NCBI GenBank assembly: GCA_013397115.1
Contig: VWZW01000522.1
Location: 310,001-374,000 of the forward strand
Origin: Edolisoma coerulescens
Taxonomy: Eukaryota > Chordata > Aves > Passeriformes > Campephagidae
Direction of reading: 5' to 3'
DNA length: 64,000 nt
In this document: piece by piece, positions 9,409-20,936 of the stretch
How positions within the stretch are numbered: position 1 is the stretch's first letter
How the letters are laid out: each line of letters begins with the position of its first letter
The notes under the pieces: generated by a model
Databases searched by the model: none
What the model was told of the DNA's origin: nothing
The model's input: only the letters and a program-made list of their open reading frames with translations
Position numbers and translations under genes: made by a program

Positions 9409-12252
9409 CATCTTGACTGCATCAAGAAAGAATTGCAGGCAGGGCTAGAGAATGATTTTAAGCTGACTGAAAGCTCAGAAAGACCGTAAGTGTAAATGAA
9501 ATATAAAAGCAACCATTCTTCTTAGTGTGAAGTGCACTGCTGTAAATGTCCTCAGACCTCAGCTGTGTGGATTAGGTGTTTGCAGCTTGTTACAGGTTCT
9601 GGAGGGCCTTCTGGGTGTCTTCTTGAAATAGGCATGATTTTCTTGCCTTTTTATCAACCGTAAACTGGTTTGTATGAACTTCAGTAACATTGCTGTCTGC
9701 TTTCCATGCATAAACAAATAAATGTGTTTGCTTTCATCTTAACTTGTCTTAATGGTGATTTGACCATAAATCTGTAGTAGGATTGTTAGCTAAAGAATAC
9801 AATATCTGATGGGGGTTGGGGAGAGAATGTAAACCACAGGATATGGAAAATTGTTTTCTTGCTCCTGCTGGTTTTTGGATCTGTAGATGCAGGGAGTAGG
9901 TTGTTATATAAAAACTGTCTAGTTGTCTTTGAGAAACAGCGAGGCATGTGAAATTTGCCTAAGACCTGAAAAACAGTTGCCAAATTATCTTTGGAGTACC
10001 AGTTATGAACATCAGATTCCATTAGAGCTCCCTTGGAAGGGGAAGGCAGGGAATGCAGGAACAACCTGATGCAGTTCATTAGAGAAAGCCAAGCGAGAGT
10101 GTCTCTCTACGTATGTATGTGTTTTTGTGTTCCTGTGTGTGTAATGATCAATAAAGTTAGTAGTGTAATGCTCTAGGAATACGTTTGAATATGTTTCACC
10201 CTGCTATTCAAAGCATAGAAGGGAGCATCTGTACTGGGTGGAGAAGAACTTGCTGGTAAACTCAGTAGATTAATGCTGTTCCACTTCAAATCCTGACAGT
10301 TTTGGGAAAGCAGATTAAAAGCTTCACCTAGGTAAAAAGCAGTTAAGATATTGGAAAGATTCCTAAGCAAACAAGATTGTCACTAATGCAGTGTGATCAG
10401 AGAGTCTGCCACATCAGGTGCTCGTTCTCACTTGGAACGAGTTTGAAGTTGAAGTGTGGGAAGCAGCCAGAAACTATGCTGAAGAAGCAGGTATCAGCGC
10501 TAAAGATGGTTTGAACAAGTATCTGAGGAGAGCTCAAATAGATACAGCCACAAAGCAGCCAGTAGCAATATTGGTATTGCTGGATATTGCCCGATTGCTG
10601 CAGTCTGTTTAAAAAAACAGCAATAAAAAAAAAGACAGGAGAAAGTGCGATAGCAGAAATCAGAAGGATTACCTTGACGTCTTCTAAACAGTTAAGGCCC
10701 AAGAAGTGTGTTGAACTGTAGTTGATCCAATGAAATTTTATTGATGTTTTAAAACTCGGACGGACTCTGAAATTGAAAATTCGAGTCTTCGAAAAGAGAA
10801 GCTTTAGTGTGGTATTGATTAAACTTCACAACTCTGCAAACAAATGGATTATAAAGAGAGGGAGAGCTAGAAAACTATTTATTGTACCTGAGGAATACTA
10901 TAATGTTTCTTACAAAGTAATAGGAGATGTGGAATGACAAATAAAATGAGGAAAGTTGTCTCAGATTTTTGTAAAATACTTTCTGATGTTGACTTACAGG
11001 TGAAGGGTTTGACATGTATATGTTTCAACATTCAGAAGCAAAGAATGAGATGAAGGTAAAGAAAGATACTGAAGATACCACAAAATAAATTCAAATGTCT
11101 TTGCGAAGCACAGAACAGGCCAGCTGTGTCAGCTCTGCTGTATCTGGAGATCTACCGTAAGTTTGAAATGACTGTTGATGGTCCGTATGGATTCCATATA
11201 CTCTACGTATCGCAAAAAAGTGCAACCATGATAGCCTGAGAGGCCAGAGAAGGGTTAGAAAGTGCATGAGGGCAGATTTCCAGCAAAAGTCAACGGAACG
11301 GAGTAAGCTGATGTCAGTGGGAAGCTATGCTCTGGCGGGGGCTGTCTGAAGCTATCTTGGCAGAGCAAGCTATCTGTGAAGAGCATGCAATGTCTGACAA
11401 TTGCTCTGGCCAAAATGTGGGGTGAGGCAAAGAATTGCAATCCTGTCAGTAATGAGCATCAGTAGTGGACTACAGTTTTCACAAATCTGTTCATCCGTTT
11501 CTTGTGCTCGGAGCTCAGAAAGGGCACAGTGGTCTGTTCCCATGCCTAAAGCATGGGGGTGAGATGCCTGTAACTATAAAGGGTGCCAAAAGAGATGCTG
11601 CTCCTTCAATTCTACTCCAAGAAGCCCTGACCTGTGGCTTCTTACTGGTTTTCTGTGTTGGTAAGGCAGAGCGGGAAGGTGATGCAGCCATGTCTAGCCA
11701 CCAGCTGAGGGGTCTACTAGACTGGTGAGCATGCTGAGAGTCTGGAGAATTGCCATCAACCACTAATGAGATCCAGAATTCTTGGGTGGGAACCTTCTGA
11801 AGCCATTGAAATGGTTAATAAGCTTAATGACAAGTCAGGAAAGCTTCGCATGCAGGTTATATGGTAGCTCCTGCACACTACAGACTTGAAAAGCTTTTGT
11901 TGTGAAGAAGCTTTGAACATCTTGTAGACCTGCAAAGAGGCATCCCATACTTCCCTCCTGCCACACTTTCTCACTGAAGTCAGATATCCCTTGGAGGACA
12001 TCAAACTGAGGGAATTTTGCTACTCCGAGAAAGCAGAACGCAGAGGCACTTGTGTATATGTCTAGGAGTATTTTCTGAACAAGTATACCTGATAAAAAAG
12101 TTCACTCTAACCTCACCAGAGACCACCAGACAGTGCAGAATAATGAAGTATACAGGGCTGGGATAACCTGTGGAGATAAGTGACTTCTTGAACAGGGCTC
12201 TGCCTAGGGTCATTCTACTGAACAGTGATACAGTGGAAGAAGTAGGAGATAA
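9409..12252. other. Intergenic stretch with a possible retroelement 5' part
   Basis: No gene or CR1 copy was recognised. An AATAAA-containing string (GATCAATAAAGTTAG) lies near 10147 and a coding-like patch at 10382-10612. Because a decayed pol lies at 12.25-13.05 kb on the same strand, this stretch may hold the gag and protease part of the same element, but no LTR or protease motif could be found. Confidence 0.4.
10382..10612 (+). pseudogene. Coding-like remnant, possibly gag of an old LTR element
   Basis: This is an open stretch of about 76 codons between a TGA at about 10394 and a TAA at 10610. It contains charged, helix-prone runs such as WNEFEVEVWEAARNYAEEAG and DTATKQPVAILVLLDIARLL. 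The composition is more protein-like than that of neighbouring chance frames. I do not recognise the family. Its position 1.6 kb upstream of and on the same strand as the RT remnant suggests a Gag segment, but this is inference from position only. A chance open frame or an unrelated decayed gene is also possible. Confidence 0.25.
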
Positions 12253-13049
12253 GGCTTTTGTGTGGATAATACTACACTGAGGCTGTGCCTGCTGGCGGAT
12301 AATTTACCGAGCAGCCTGAGCAATGCCAAGTTCTACAACCTGCCAAACTTCACGAAGCTGCACATGAACTTAAAAAAATAGTAGTTTGTATGCGTCATGA
12401 ATGCAGGCCTTTGACAGACAATACTGAGATTTTGTTAATTTAGGAGGCAACTTTCTGACACTTATAAACCCAGTGTTTGTAGAATTGCATGATTTGATGT
12501 ATTGACAACACAGAGGCTGAGAAAAGTGCAAAACCTATGGGGACTGTATTGAAAAAAATGGATAAATTATGGAAAAATAATTCAGTTTTAGTCAATAACA
12601 GCAAGAGATGGTAGGGAGGGATGTAACTGCTCTCTGAGAGACTAATATAAAGACGCAGGGGATTAGCTTGTACAAGAAAAACTAAACAAAAATTGACCAC
12701 TCGTAGAGTTTCTTTCTTAGAATAGAATTCAATGTTATAGAATTCAACTACTATTGAAGATTTTTAGATGGCTTCAGTGGTATTGTTGCTTTTATTAAGG
12801 CAGTTTGTCAAAAGCATCCATCTGACAAGGTGATCTGAACAGAGGCTTTGAGCAGATTAAAGAAGCTTTCTGACCCTCTCTGTGTTAGCCTGGCCACAGG
12901 AAAATACATGAATTATCCTGTCAGTGCTTCAAATGCAGGCCTAGGGAGGATGCTTTTCTTGAGGTGAAAAGGAAGTATTGCTTTTAAAAGTGAGATATGA
13001 ACAGAATTACTCCAGAATGAGTACATTGCCACTGTGTGGGCTATTAGGT
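12253..13049 (+). pseudogene. Decayed reverse transcriptase-RNase H of an LTR retroelement, Ty3/Gypsy-like
   Basis: Several RT and RNase H landmarks occur in the right order on the plus strand, with frame changes and stops between them. FCVD at 12256-12267 fits the FCVDYR..N motif. SSLSNAKFYNL at about 12310-12342 fits the motif A approach (LLSSLGNAKFFS.LDL). A degenerate GLT.N patch lies at 12407-12434. CIDN at 12498-12509 stands where the YIDD box belongs, followed by VLKKM. VEFL is at 12703-12714, and FLDGF (12761) stands at the FLG.. position. RNase H follows as SASNAGLGRMLF (12923) and TVWAIR (13031). The last two lie in one frame with the 12761 patch. The FCVD and WAIR forms fit Ty3/Gypsy better than avian gamma- or alpharetroviruses. 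Known in this family: Gag-PR-RT-RNaseH-IN. No integrase was seen downstream. The copy is non-functional, with many stops and the catalytic DD altered. Confidence 0.6.
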
Positions 13050-16009
13050 GAAATACCATTTCCTCACTCACAAGTTCAGTGTCCGCAGGGAATAAATAGC
13101 AGTGAGATTTTTGTCAATGTCTCATAATATTCGTGGTAAATGTCCTTTACCCCTAAAATGACAACGTTAAAATGAATTCAGTATGAAAGAATGTAGTTTT
13201 GAATGAGTGAATGTTGGCAGGTCTGGTTACATATTTATTTCTTTGGCAAGCTCCTGTGCTCCAAGCCTGTTGCCAAGCTGCGAGGAAATAGGCAGATTCA
13301 CAACCATTTTCAGAACTTTCTATTAGTTACTCAATAACCTTTTTTTATTGTATAACATGTTTTATGAGCACACAGAATGATAGTAAAGTCATATTTTTTC
13401 TGAAGCAATGTACAAGATGCTGTGGAATACCTGCTGAGCTCCCACAAAAAACTTCGCTGTTCCTACTGAAAAAATTGAAAGCTGCCTGCTATATTATGAT
13501 AGTAAAAGCCTCTTTGCTCTCAGCTGGTTTTACATTTCATCAGATATTATTCAGAAATAATGTAAAATCATGGAAACCACTGTGGAAATGCAATACTGCT
13601 ATATTTAGGTCATCTTGTCAGAATTCAAGGTTCCTGCTCCCTCCAGAACTGATTCTGCCTTAGTGTTGCACAACTTCCTTTCTCCTTCCAGGTTCCATAT
13701 GTGAGAGAAAAGAGATGGCTAAATAGTCACAATTCAACAATTCATTTTGCTATATTGGTAGAAAAATAACCCTTTCAGCAGGAATCAAATTTGCAATTGT
13801 TTGTGCATTAGACAGAGCATCAATTGACTTGGCATATTATTTGGCTTATAATTGGCAAATCCATTGGAAGGAAGCATAGTCTGGAAGCACATAATTATAG
13901 CAAAGTGCATTTCCAGATTACAAAGATGGATGTGCCCAAACATGAGTTGAATGTCAAATTTCATTTTTTCTATTGTTTAACTCATAAATCACTTGCTAAC
14001 TTTTTGCATGTAATATGCTGCATTTGTGACACCTTTATAAAAGCTTACCTACCGTTAACCTGTTTCAGCATACCTTCTGAAAGAACACTTTCAGATCTTC
14101 AGATTAAAGAAAAGGTTAATTGCATGTTTAATAGGGCCAGTGTTAATAAGAGACTAAGAAAAACGTGAAAATGTGACTCATTGTAAAGGAACTGTTAAAT
14201 AATCCATATGGAAAAAAAGGACATTAAATTCAGTCAGTCATAGTCTTTGGTGAGTAAAAGGAAGGACATATGGGGACAAGACAGGTAGAAAATTAGGTTT
14301 GATTCGGTAAAGGAACAGTGTGGCAAAACCACCAATGTACTTTAGGGTTGCTCAACAGAAGCATGGCTTCCCAGCGTGGTGAGATGCTCATTGCTATGCA
14401 AGCATCACCTCTTGTGATCAGAGCAAAGTAGCAAGCTCAAGTGCAGATTACAAGTTGTGCATGTGGCATTTCCATTCCCTTTGATGTAAACTGAATGCGC
14501 TTATCACAGGAAAGGCTGTAACCTAGAATTAGGAGTCTGGGAGGATGCATTTAAAAGGAAAAGCTAGAAGTGATAATCAGCAATTACCATGATAGATTCT
14601 ACAAATACAAATTACACTGTTGAGAGTTATATGAAGTATTACATATCTTTACAAATGGGCTAAATTAGGGGAAAAAATCCTTTCGCTATATTTTTGGAAA
14701 ATTTTCCGTGAACTTCCCTGATCATATGAGGATATGAGGTCACATATGTAAGTAATTGCAGCGATGGAAAAAGATCTCCAAAAAAATGTCTTCGCAGAGG
14801 AAACTTAGGTAATTTCCAAATTCTAAATGCTTAGCTTTGTAAATTTAAATATTTTCCAACACTATTATTGAAAAAAAAAAAAAGGTGATAAAAAATCTAT
14901 CATACAGGATTAAGACAGAACATTGTAAACGTATGGTCTTCCCTCTGGCCTGGCTTTCCAGTGAGTGTTTAAACCTGTCTTTCTGTACTTCTCAGGTGCT
15001 ACAGATTGGTTCCAGCTGTTAACTTGGGCAAAGCCTGCTCAGATGTGGTCCTGCAGAATAAAAATCCAGCTCAACGATGGTCCACAGGATTCTCACTCTA
15101 ATTAAAATTTTGCTGAACTTTTCTTGAAAAAGTTATAACAATTTTCTATTCAGCATGTATAAACTGTGATTTTTTTTTTGACGATTGAGCAATATTTTGA
15201 GAGTGTGCTAACTTAAAGTTACTTTTTCCAGGGACATTTTATATCATTAAAAAATTCCTCAGTTCAAATTTCAAGGCCTTTCAACCAGGCATGTCTCAAA
15301 GAAAAGCTTGTAAATATTTGTTGATGTGAGAACATGAAAATACTGTCCTTTAGTTCCATTCTTGGAAATGCCTAATGGCTCTGCATGAAATCAAACTAAA
15401 AGTGTTTGATACAAACAAGGCAAGTTTTAGTCCAGGTTGTAAAGTTCAATGAAATTGAAACAGTAGTTGGGGTACCAGCTGAGTTTATATCATGCTTTAA
15501 TTACCCTCTTATTTATAAGTTACATAGTTATGTCATCTCAAATAATTGTGACATCTTCCAGCTATTAAATTGCATTTGTGACTGTGGCTCCTGGGGTTTG
15601 TTAGACACAGAGTATAAAGTGGCATTGGTTCCATTCTCTTGTTTTTCATTATCCTGTAGAAACTGAAAGTTGTTCCCTAAGAAGAATGAAGGTCAAATTG
15701 TTTAATTAAAAGAAGATTTGATTTTTTTTAAATAGGGATGGAGACTGAGAACAGTCTGCAAGACATATTGAGCTCCAAAGAGTTTCAGTTTAATCTAGTT
15801 TAATGTAGTTTTAATTGCCCTGAATACCAAACTTATCTTAGAAGTCTAGGAAGTCCTTTGTTTTTCTTTTCGTCTCTTCCAGCTTTCTAACATTACATTT
15901 CTCTAGCTGTCTTTCATCAAATAAATCTTACATGAGCTATCTGTAATTCAGGTATCTCTGTTCTTTGTGCTCTCACTGAATTTATTTGTTTGGAGCCTGT
16001 GATTCTTTT
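13050..16009. other. Intergenic, nothing recognised
   Basis: AT-rich single-copy-looking sequence with short A runs (for example 14869-14882) and chance open frames. No CR1 copy, exon or integrase remnant was recognised. Confidence 0.6.
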
Positions 16010-16748
16010 CTATGCCAAAGATAAGGTGGAGAGGTGATTGAGAGCAGTCCTATGGAGAAAGACTTGAGGTTGGTGGTTGATGAAAAACTCACCATGAGCC
16101 AACAGTGTGAGCTCATAGCCCAGAAAGCCAAGTAAATCCTGGGCTGCATCCAAAGCAACGTGGCCAGTGGGTCTAAGGAGGTGATTCTCTCCCTCTTCTC
16201 TGCTCTGTGAGACTCCACCTGGAGCACTGCATCCAGCTCCAGCACCACCAACATAGGAAGGACATGGAACTGGTGGAGCAAGTCCAGAGAAGGGCCACAA
16301 AGTGCATAAGAGGACTGGAGCACCTCCCCTACTGAAGACAGGCTGAGGAAGTTGGGGCTGTTCAGCCTGGAGAAGAGAAGGTTTTGTGGAGGCCTCATAG
16401 CAGCCTTCCAGTATCTGAAGGGGGCCTGCAGGGAAGCCCAAGAGGGACTTTTTATCAGGAATTGTAGTGACAGGACAAGGAGTAATGGGTGCAAATTGAA
16501 AGAGGGGAAATTTATGTTTGATATTAGAAAGAATTTTTTTACTGTGAGGATGGTGAGACACTAGAACAGGCTGCCCAGGAAGGTTTTGAATGCCCCCAAC
16601 CCTCACTGTATTCAAAGCCAGGCTGGATAAGGCCTTGAGCAGCCTGGTCTAGTGGGAGGTGTCCCCGCCCATGGCAGGGGAGGCTGGGACTAAATTATCT
16701 TTAACGTCCATTTCAACCCTGTAACATTCTATGGTGCTGTGATTGTAT
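16010..16748 (+). mobile_element. CR1 LINE fragment, 3' end
   Basis: Plus-strand CR1 with the ORF2 C-terminal region and 3' UTR. Landmarks are CAGAAAGCCAAGTAAATCCT, AGGACATGGAACTGGTGGAG, TTCAGCCTGGAGAAGAGAAG and GAGCAGCCTGGTCTAGTGGG. It ends in an 8-bp-type tail (ACATTCTATGGTGCTGTGATT). It is 5' truncated and its frame is broken, with stops such as AAGTAA and TACTGA in what were coding positions. Confidence 0.95.
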
Positions 16749-16799
16749 ATCAAAATTTGAACAATATATTGTTAGATCATGTATGGTATTTGGAAAGAA

Positions 16800-18592
16800 A
16801 TGTATTCTAATTGGGCCAAGGAAAGTCTCCATCCTTTATTGGATGGTGAGGGGAACATTGTAACCAAGGCTGAGGAGAAGGCTAAGGTACTTAATAGCTT
16901 CTTTGCCTCAGTCTTCAACAGAAGGACTGGTTTTCGTCAGGACAACCAGCCCTTGAGCTGGCAGTCAGGGACAGGGAGCAGAACAGAGCCCCTGCAATCC
17001 AGGAGGAAGCAGTTGGTGACCTGCTGTGCCACTGAGACACTCACAACTCCATGGGGCTGATGGGATCCGTCCAAGGGTACTGAGGGAGCTGGTGGAAGAG
17101 TTCACCAAGCCACTCTCAATCATTTATCATCAGTCCTGGTTAACTGAGGCGGTCCCAGATGACTGGAGGTTGGCCAATGTGATGCCTGGATAAAAAAGGG
17201 GCAGAAGGAGGGTCTGGGGAGCTATAGGCCAGACAGGCTGACCTCAGTGCCTGGGAAGGTTATGGAACAGATCATCTGAAGTGTGATCACATGGTATGCC
17301 CAGGACAACCAGGGGATCAGGCCCAGCCAGCATGGGTTAAGGAAAGACAAGTCCTGCTTGACCAACCTGGTCTCCTTTTATGACCAAGTGACCCACCTAG
17401 AGGATGAGGGAAAGGCTGTAGATATTGTCTACCTGGACTTCAGTAAAGCCTTTGGTACTGTCTCCCACAGCATTCTCCTGGAAAAGCTGGCAGTCCACGG
17501 CTTGGACATGTGCACTCTTTGCTGGGTTAAGAACTGGCTGGATGGCCAGGCCGAGAGAGTGGTGGTGAAAGGAGTTAGATCCAGCTGGCAGATGGTTACC
17601 ACTGGAGTTCCCCAGGGCTCAGTATTGGGGCCAGTAAAGACACTTAATATCTTTATTTATGATCTAGATGAGGGGATGGAGTGTATCTTCAGTAAGTTTG
17701 CAGGTGACACCAAGTCAGGCAGGAATGCCTATCTGCGGGAGGGTAGGAAGACTCTGCAGAGGGATGGAAGACTCTGCGGAGGGATCTGGACGGATTAGAT
17801 CAATGGGCTGAGGTCAAAGGTATGAGGTTCAATAAGGTGAAGTGCTGGGTCCTGTGCTTGGGTCACAACAACCACATACAGTGCTACAGGCGGGGACAGA
17901 GTGGCTGGAAAACTGCCTGGTGGAAAAGGACCCAGGGGTGCTGATCAACAGCCAGTGAACACGAGCCAGCCTGTGCTCAAGAAGGCCATTGTCATCCTGG
18001 CTTGTATCAAAACTAGTGTGGCCAGCAGGACCAGGGCAGTGATTGTCCCCACGTACTCACCACTGGTGAGGCTGCACCTTGAGTTCTGTGTCCAGTTCTG
18101 GGCCCCTCACTACAAGAAGGACATTGAGGTGCTGGAGCGTGTCCAGAGAAGGGCAACGGAGCTGGGGAAGGGTCCTGAGAGGAAGTCTTATGAGGAGCGG
18201 CTGAGGGGGCTGGGGTTGTTTAGCCTGCAGAAAAGGAGGCTCAGGGGAGACCTTATCGCTCTCTACAACCACCTGAAAGGAGGGTGTGGCCCGGTGGGGG
18301 TCAGCCTCTTCTCCCAGGCAACAAGTGATAGGACAGGAGGAAATGGCCTCAGCCTGTGCCAGGGGGAGTTCAGATTGGACATCAGGTAGATTTTCTTCAC
18401 TGAAAGGGTGGTCAAGCATTGGAATGGCCTGCCTAGGCAGATGGTGGAGTGACCATCCCTGAAAATGTTCAAGAAACAGCTGGACATGGCACTCAGTGCT
18501 GTGGTTTAGTTGACAAGGTGGTATTTAGTCAAAAGTTGGTCTCGATGATCTTGGCAGGTCCTTTCAAACCTTTACTGATTCTGTGATTCTAA
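16800..18592 (+). pseudogene. CR1 LINE with decayed ORF2 reverse transcriptase
   Basis: This is the longest CR1 copy in the window, 5' truncated upstream of the RT so that no endonuclease is present. Sense landmarks in order are LLDGEGNIVTKAEEKAKVLN (16837 on), NQGIRPSQHGLRKDKSCLTN (17303), VDIVYLDFSKAFGTVSHSIL (17419), TTGVPQGSVLGPV (17598) and the catalytic box at 17697-17708. The C-terminal region follows (ARTRAVIVPTYS-like, CVQFWAPHYKKDIEVLERVQ), then the 3' tail GATTCTGTGATTCTAA. The catalytic FADD box reads FAGD, so the first aspartate is lost, and several frameshifts are present. It retrotransposed by target-primed reverse transcription when active; this copy is dead. It lies directly downstream of another CR1 in the same orientation. 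Confidence 0.94.
17746..17785 (+). repeat. 20-bp tandem duplication inside the CR1 ORF2
   Basis: GGAAGACTCTGCAGAGGGAT is followed directly by a second copy with one base change (A to G at unit position 13). It falls just after the RT catalytic box of the CR1 copy and shifts its frame. Confidence 0.9.
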
Positions 18593-19936
18593 TAGTTGCT
18601 TCTGTCCTTATAACAACTTCTCCCTCTCCATCTCTACCTGAAAACCTTTTCTAATGTATTTTTTTAATAAAAGTATTTCAAATATCTCTTTGTTGTGCCT
18701 TACACCTTAATTATCCTGAAATGTTGAGGTGCCAAGATGTTGATTTGCATTCAATTGCTTCTCACCAGTGTAGCAGAAAAAAATCAAGCTCAGTTTCTAC
18801 AGCAACAGGAGTATGCTTTTAGTAGTATTCTCTTGTTTTATGGTTCAAACATCTACATATTTTAATATAATATGTAAATAAGTTTAAATAGTAAAATGAC
18901 TTTACTCTTTTTTAACTTGTGTGTTGAAGGGCTAGATCCCTGAAAATGCATGCTGGACTGGGGTTTTATTGTATGGTTCAGTAAAACATACTTTGCTTGC
19001 CTTCTTTCTGTGGGGGAGATTGAAAAGTATAATACAAACTGAAAAAACTCACACATTGTCATCATTGCAAGGGGTGACGTGTCAATGGTAGTTTGCTGTG
19101 GCAGTTTTTTGTAAAAGGGTGAAAGACAGACATGTTTGATGAAACAGTTAATGAAAAAGAATGATACTTGAAGCAGTTGATAAAACAACTGCTGAAGGGG
19201 CATGTCCTATTGATGGATGGTTTATCTCTTTCAAGTGAGCTCTATTGCAGTTAATAAATACTGGAAAACAGTAACAGCCATCTAAACAGAAGGTTTAGAA
19301 ATCACCACACTTCTGAATAGCCTTAACAGAGCAATATTTGCTTGATATTGACAGAATCTCATTATAGATAAATTATGATCTTTCAGGGAAGATCACATTC
19401 ATGTAATAAAAGCTTTTTGTGGGACAGGGTATTTAAATTCTGATAGTTTTGGTAAATAAGGTCCAATTGATTTTTTGTTTCCTCACAGCATTTCTATGGT
19501 TGTAAAGTCCAACCATTGCAATGGTCTAATAAAACGGTTGGGAAAAAATTGATGAACATGTGTTGGGTTTTTTTAAGATTAAGGTAAGAAAATGGAATAA
19601 AAAAGATCTGTAGGAAAGCAGGATAAATTTGTAGAAAAATCTCCTTCAGGGTTTTTCCTTGTTTTCTATTTTCCTCAGATCATCTTTTTTTTTCTTTTTT
19701 TTCTTTTTTAAACTTGCTGATAAAAATACTTCAAAAATACAAGGACAGCCACATTCTGTTGTTCTTAAAAATTCTCAAAGGAAATCAATGACACACTGGA
19801 CCAGCAAAAAACTCTGCCCCAGATTTTTCCCCTTAGGCATACAGTACTATATAAAGAGAATATCTATGGAAAAAGTGGATGTGTGATGCTTTATCTCTGT
19901 GTTTTTTGTGCTTGTATATTGGATGCTGGGCGTATT
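18593..19936. other. Intergenic, pyrimidine tract
   Basis: No gene or element recognised. A T-rich tract with scattered C lies at 19680-19710. CAATAAAA on the minus strand at about 18964-18971 could serve as a polyadenylation signal for a minus-strand transcript, but there is no independent support. Confidence 0.5.
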
Positions 19937-20148
19937 TCAGCCACTGTTTTTGTCTGCTGTAGCCCAGGTTCCAGGTCCTGAATGTGTTATAATTGTAGAA
20001 GTCTTCCTAGGCAAGCCATGCCTAGCCTGGAAAGTAGGTTGTTTGGAAATAGGGACAGGAAGAGAACCATCTTCATGACTCTTGCTATATTTGGTCTCAT
20101 TTGGCACCATAGTCATAAATAAATGTGTTTCTTTGGGAGGATATAGTT
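19937..20148 (-). CDS. Candidate terminal coding exon, unknown protein (weak)
   Basis: On the minus strand an acceptor-like CATATTTTCCAAAACAG precedes an open stretch of 69 codons (starting LYPPKETHLFMTMVPNETKY) that ends in TGA at 19939-19937. It starts with two bases that need one carried base, which is exactly what the candidate exon at 20856-20936 supplies. I do not recognise the protein. Open frames of this length occur by chance in this window, so the case rests mainly on phase agreement with the next entry. Confidence 0.22.
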
Positions 20149-20855
20149 CTGTTTTGGAAAATATGAACAAAGATCCAGAATAAAAAAATCACAGTGAAGT
20201 ACCCCTGGGAAAATTCAATGATGGAAGTGGCAGGTGAAAACTTGCATTAGGGTTCTGTCTGGGAATACGCAGGTCCTCACTTCTTCATTCTTGCCTGCAT
20301 GCTTTGCTCCTAATGCAGTAAGACACATGTTCTATCCATCCCTGGGCACATCATCTTTTAATATTAGGCATCTGCCACATTCCCATCTGGCATATCTATG
20401 AATGAAGACAACAAAACATCTGAGATATTAAACTGGAGGCATTAGGACCATTAAAAATAGAAGCTTGAGAGTTCCTTCCAGCCTTCTGATTTCCCCTGAA
20501 ATGTCTGGGTGTGCTTTCCATTGCAGAGAGGGTGCCAGGTTAAAAGGATTCTAAGCTGGATTCAGTATGGCAAATTTTGATCCTAATGGGAAAACTGTTA
20601 ACATGGTGAGTTGGTTGTCTGTCAATTACAGAATATAGCAACTGGAGAGTATCCCAAAGTTCTTTCTCAGAAGGAAACACTCTTTCCCCAAAACAGACTG
20701 TGAAGTGAAATAGACCTCTGCTTGTCCTCAATCTTAGGGAAGAAGCCAGCATGCTCATGTAGCATCCTACATGGTATGTAGCATTGTCCAGGCAACCAGC
20801 AGCTCTGCCTTCGTTAAACTGCGTGGTGTTCCCACATGTCTCAGAAATTACTTAC

Positions 20856-20936
20856 CTGCTGCAGAGCAAGCAAGTTGTCTGATGAAAGCATCTGCTTGTG
20901 AATTGTATGTTTCAAGAACTTCTTCAATGGTTAGAT
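20856..20936 (-). CDS. Candidate internal coding exon, 81 nt, unknown protein
   Basis: The minus strand shows a pyrimidine-rich acceptor (CACCCTCACACTTTTCTAG), 81 nt open in one frame only, and a near-consensus donor (GCAG then GTAAGTAA). The encoded residues are LTIEEVLETYNSQADAFIRQ then LACSAA, in phase 1-1. The same frame continues past the donor with one stop and then about 25 more open codons, so the stretch could instead be part of an old unspliced coding element. The family is not recognised. No homology search was possible. Confidence 0.3.

Noticed and set aside
9264..9512. 82-codon minus-strand frame rich in S, Y, L and I
   Set aside because: It is the translation of the GATA/GGAA microsatellite.
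16010..16615. Minus-strand open frames of 170 and 201 codons
   Set aside because: They are antisense shadows of the CR1 copy on the plus strand.
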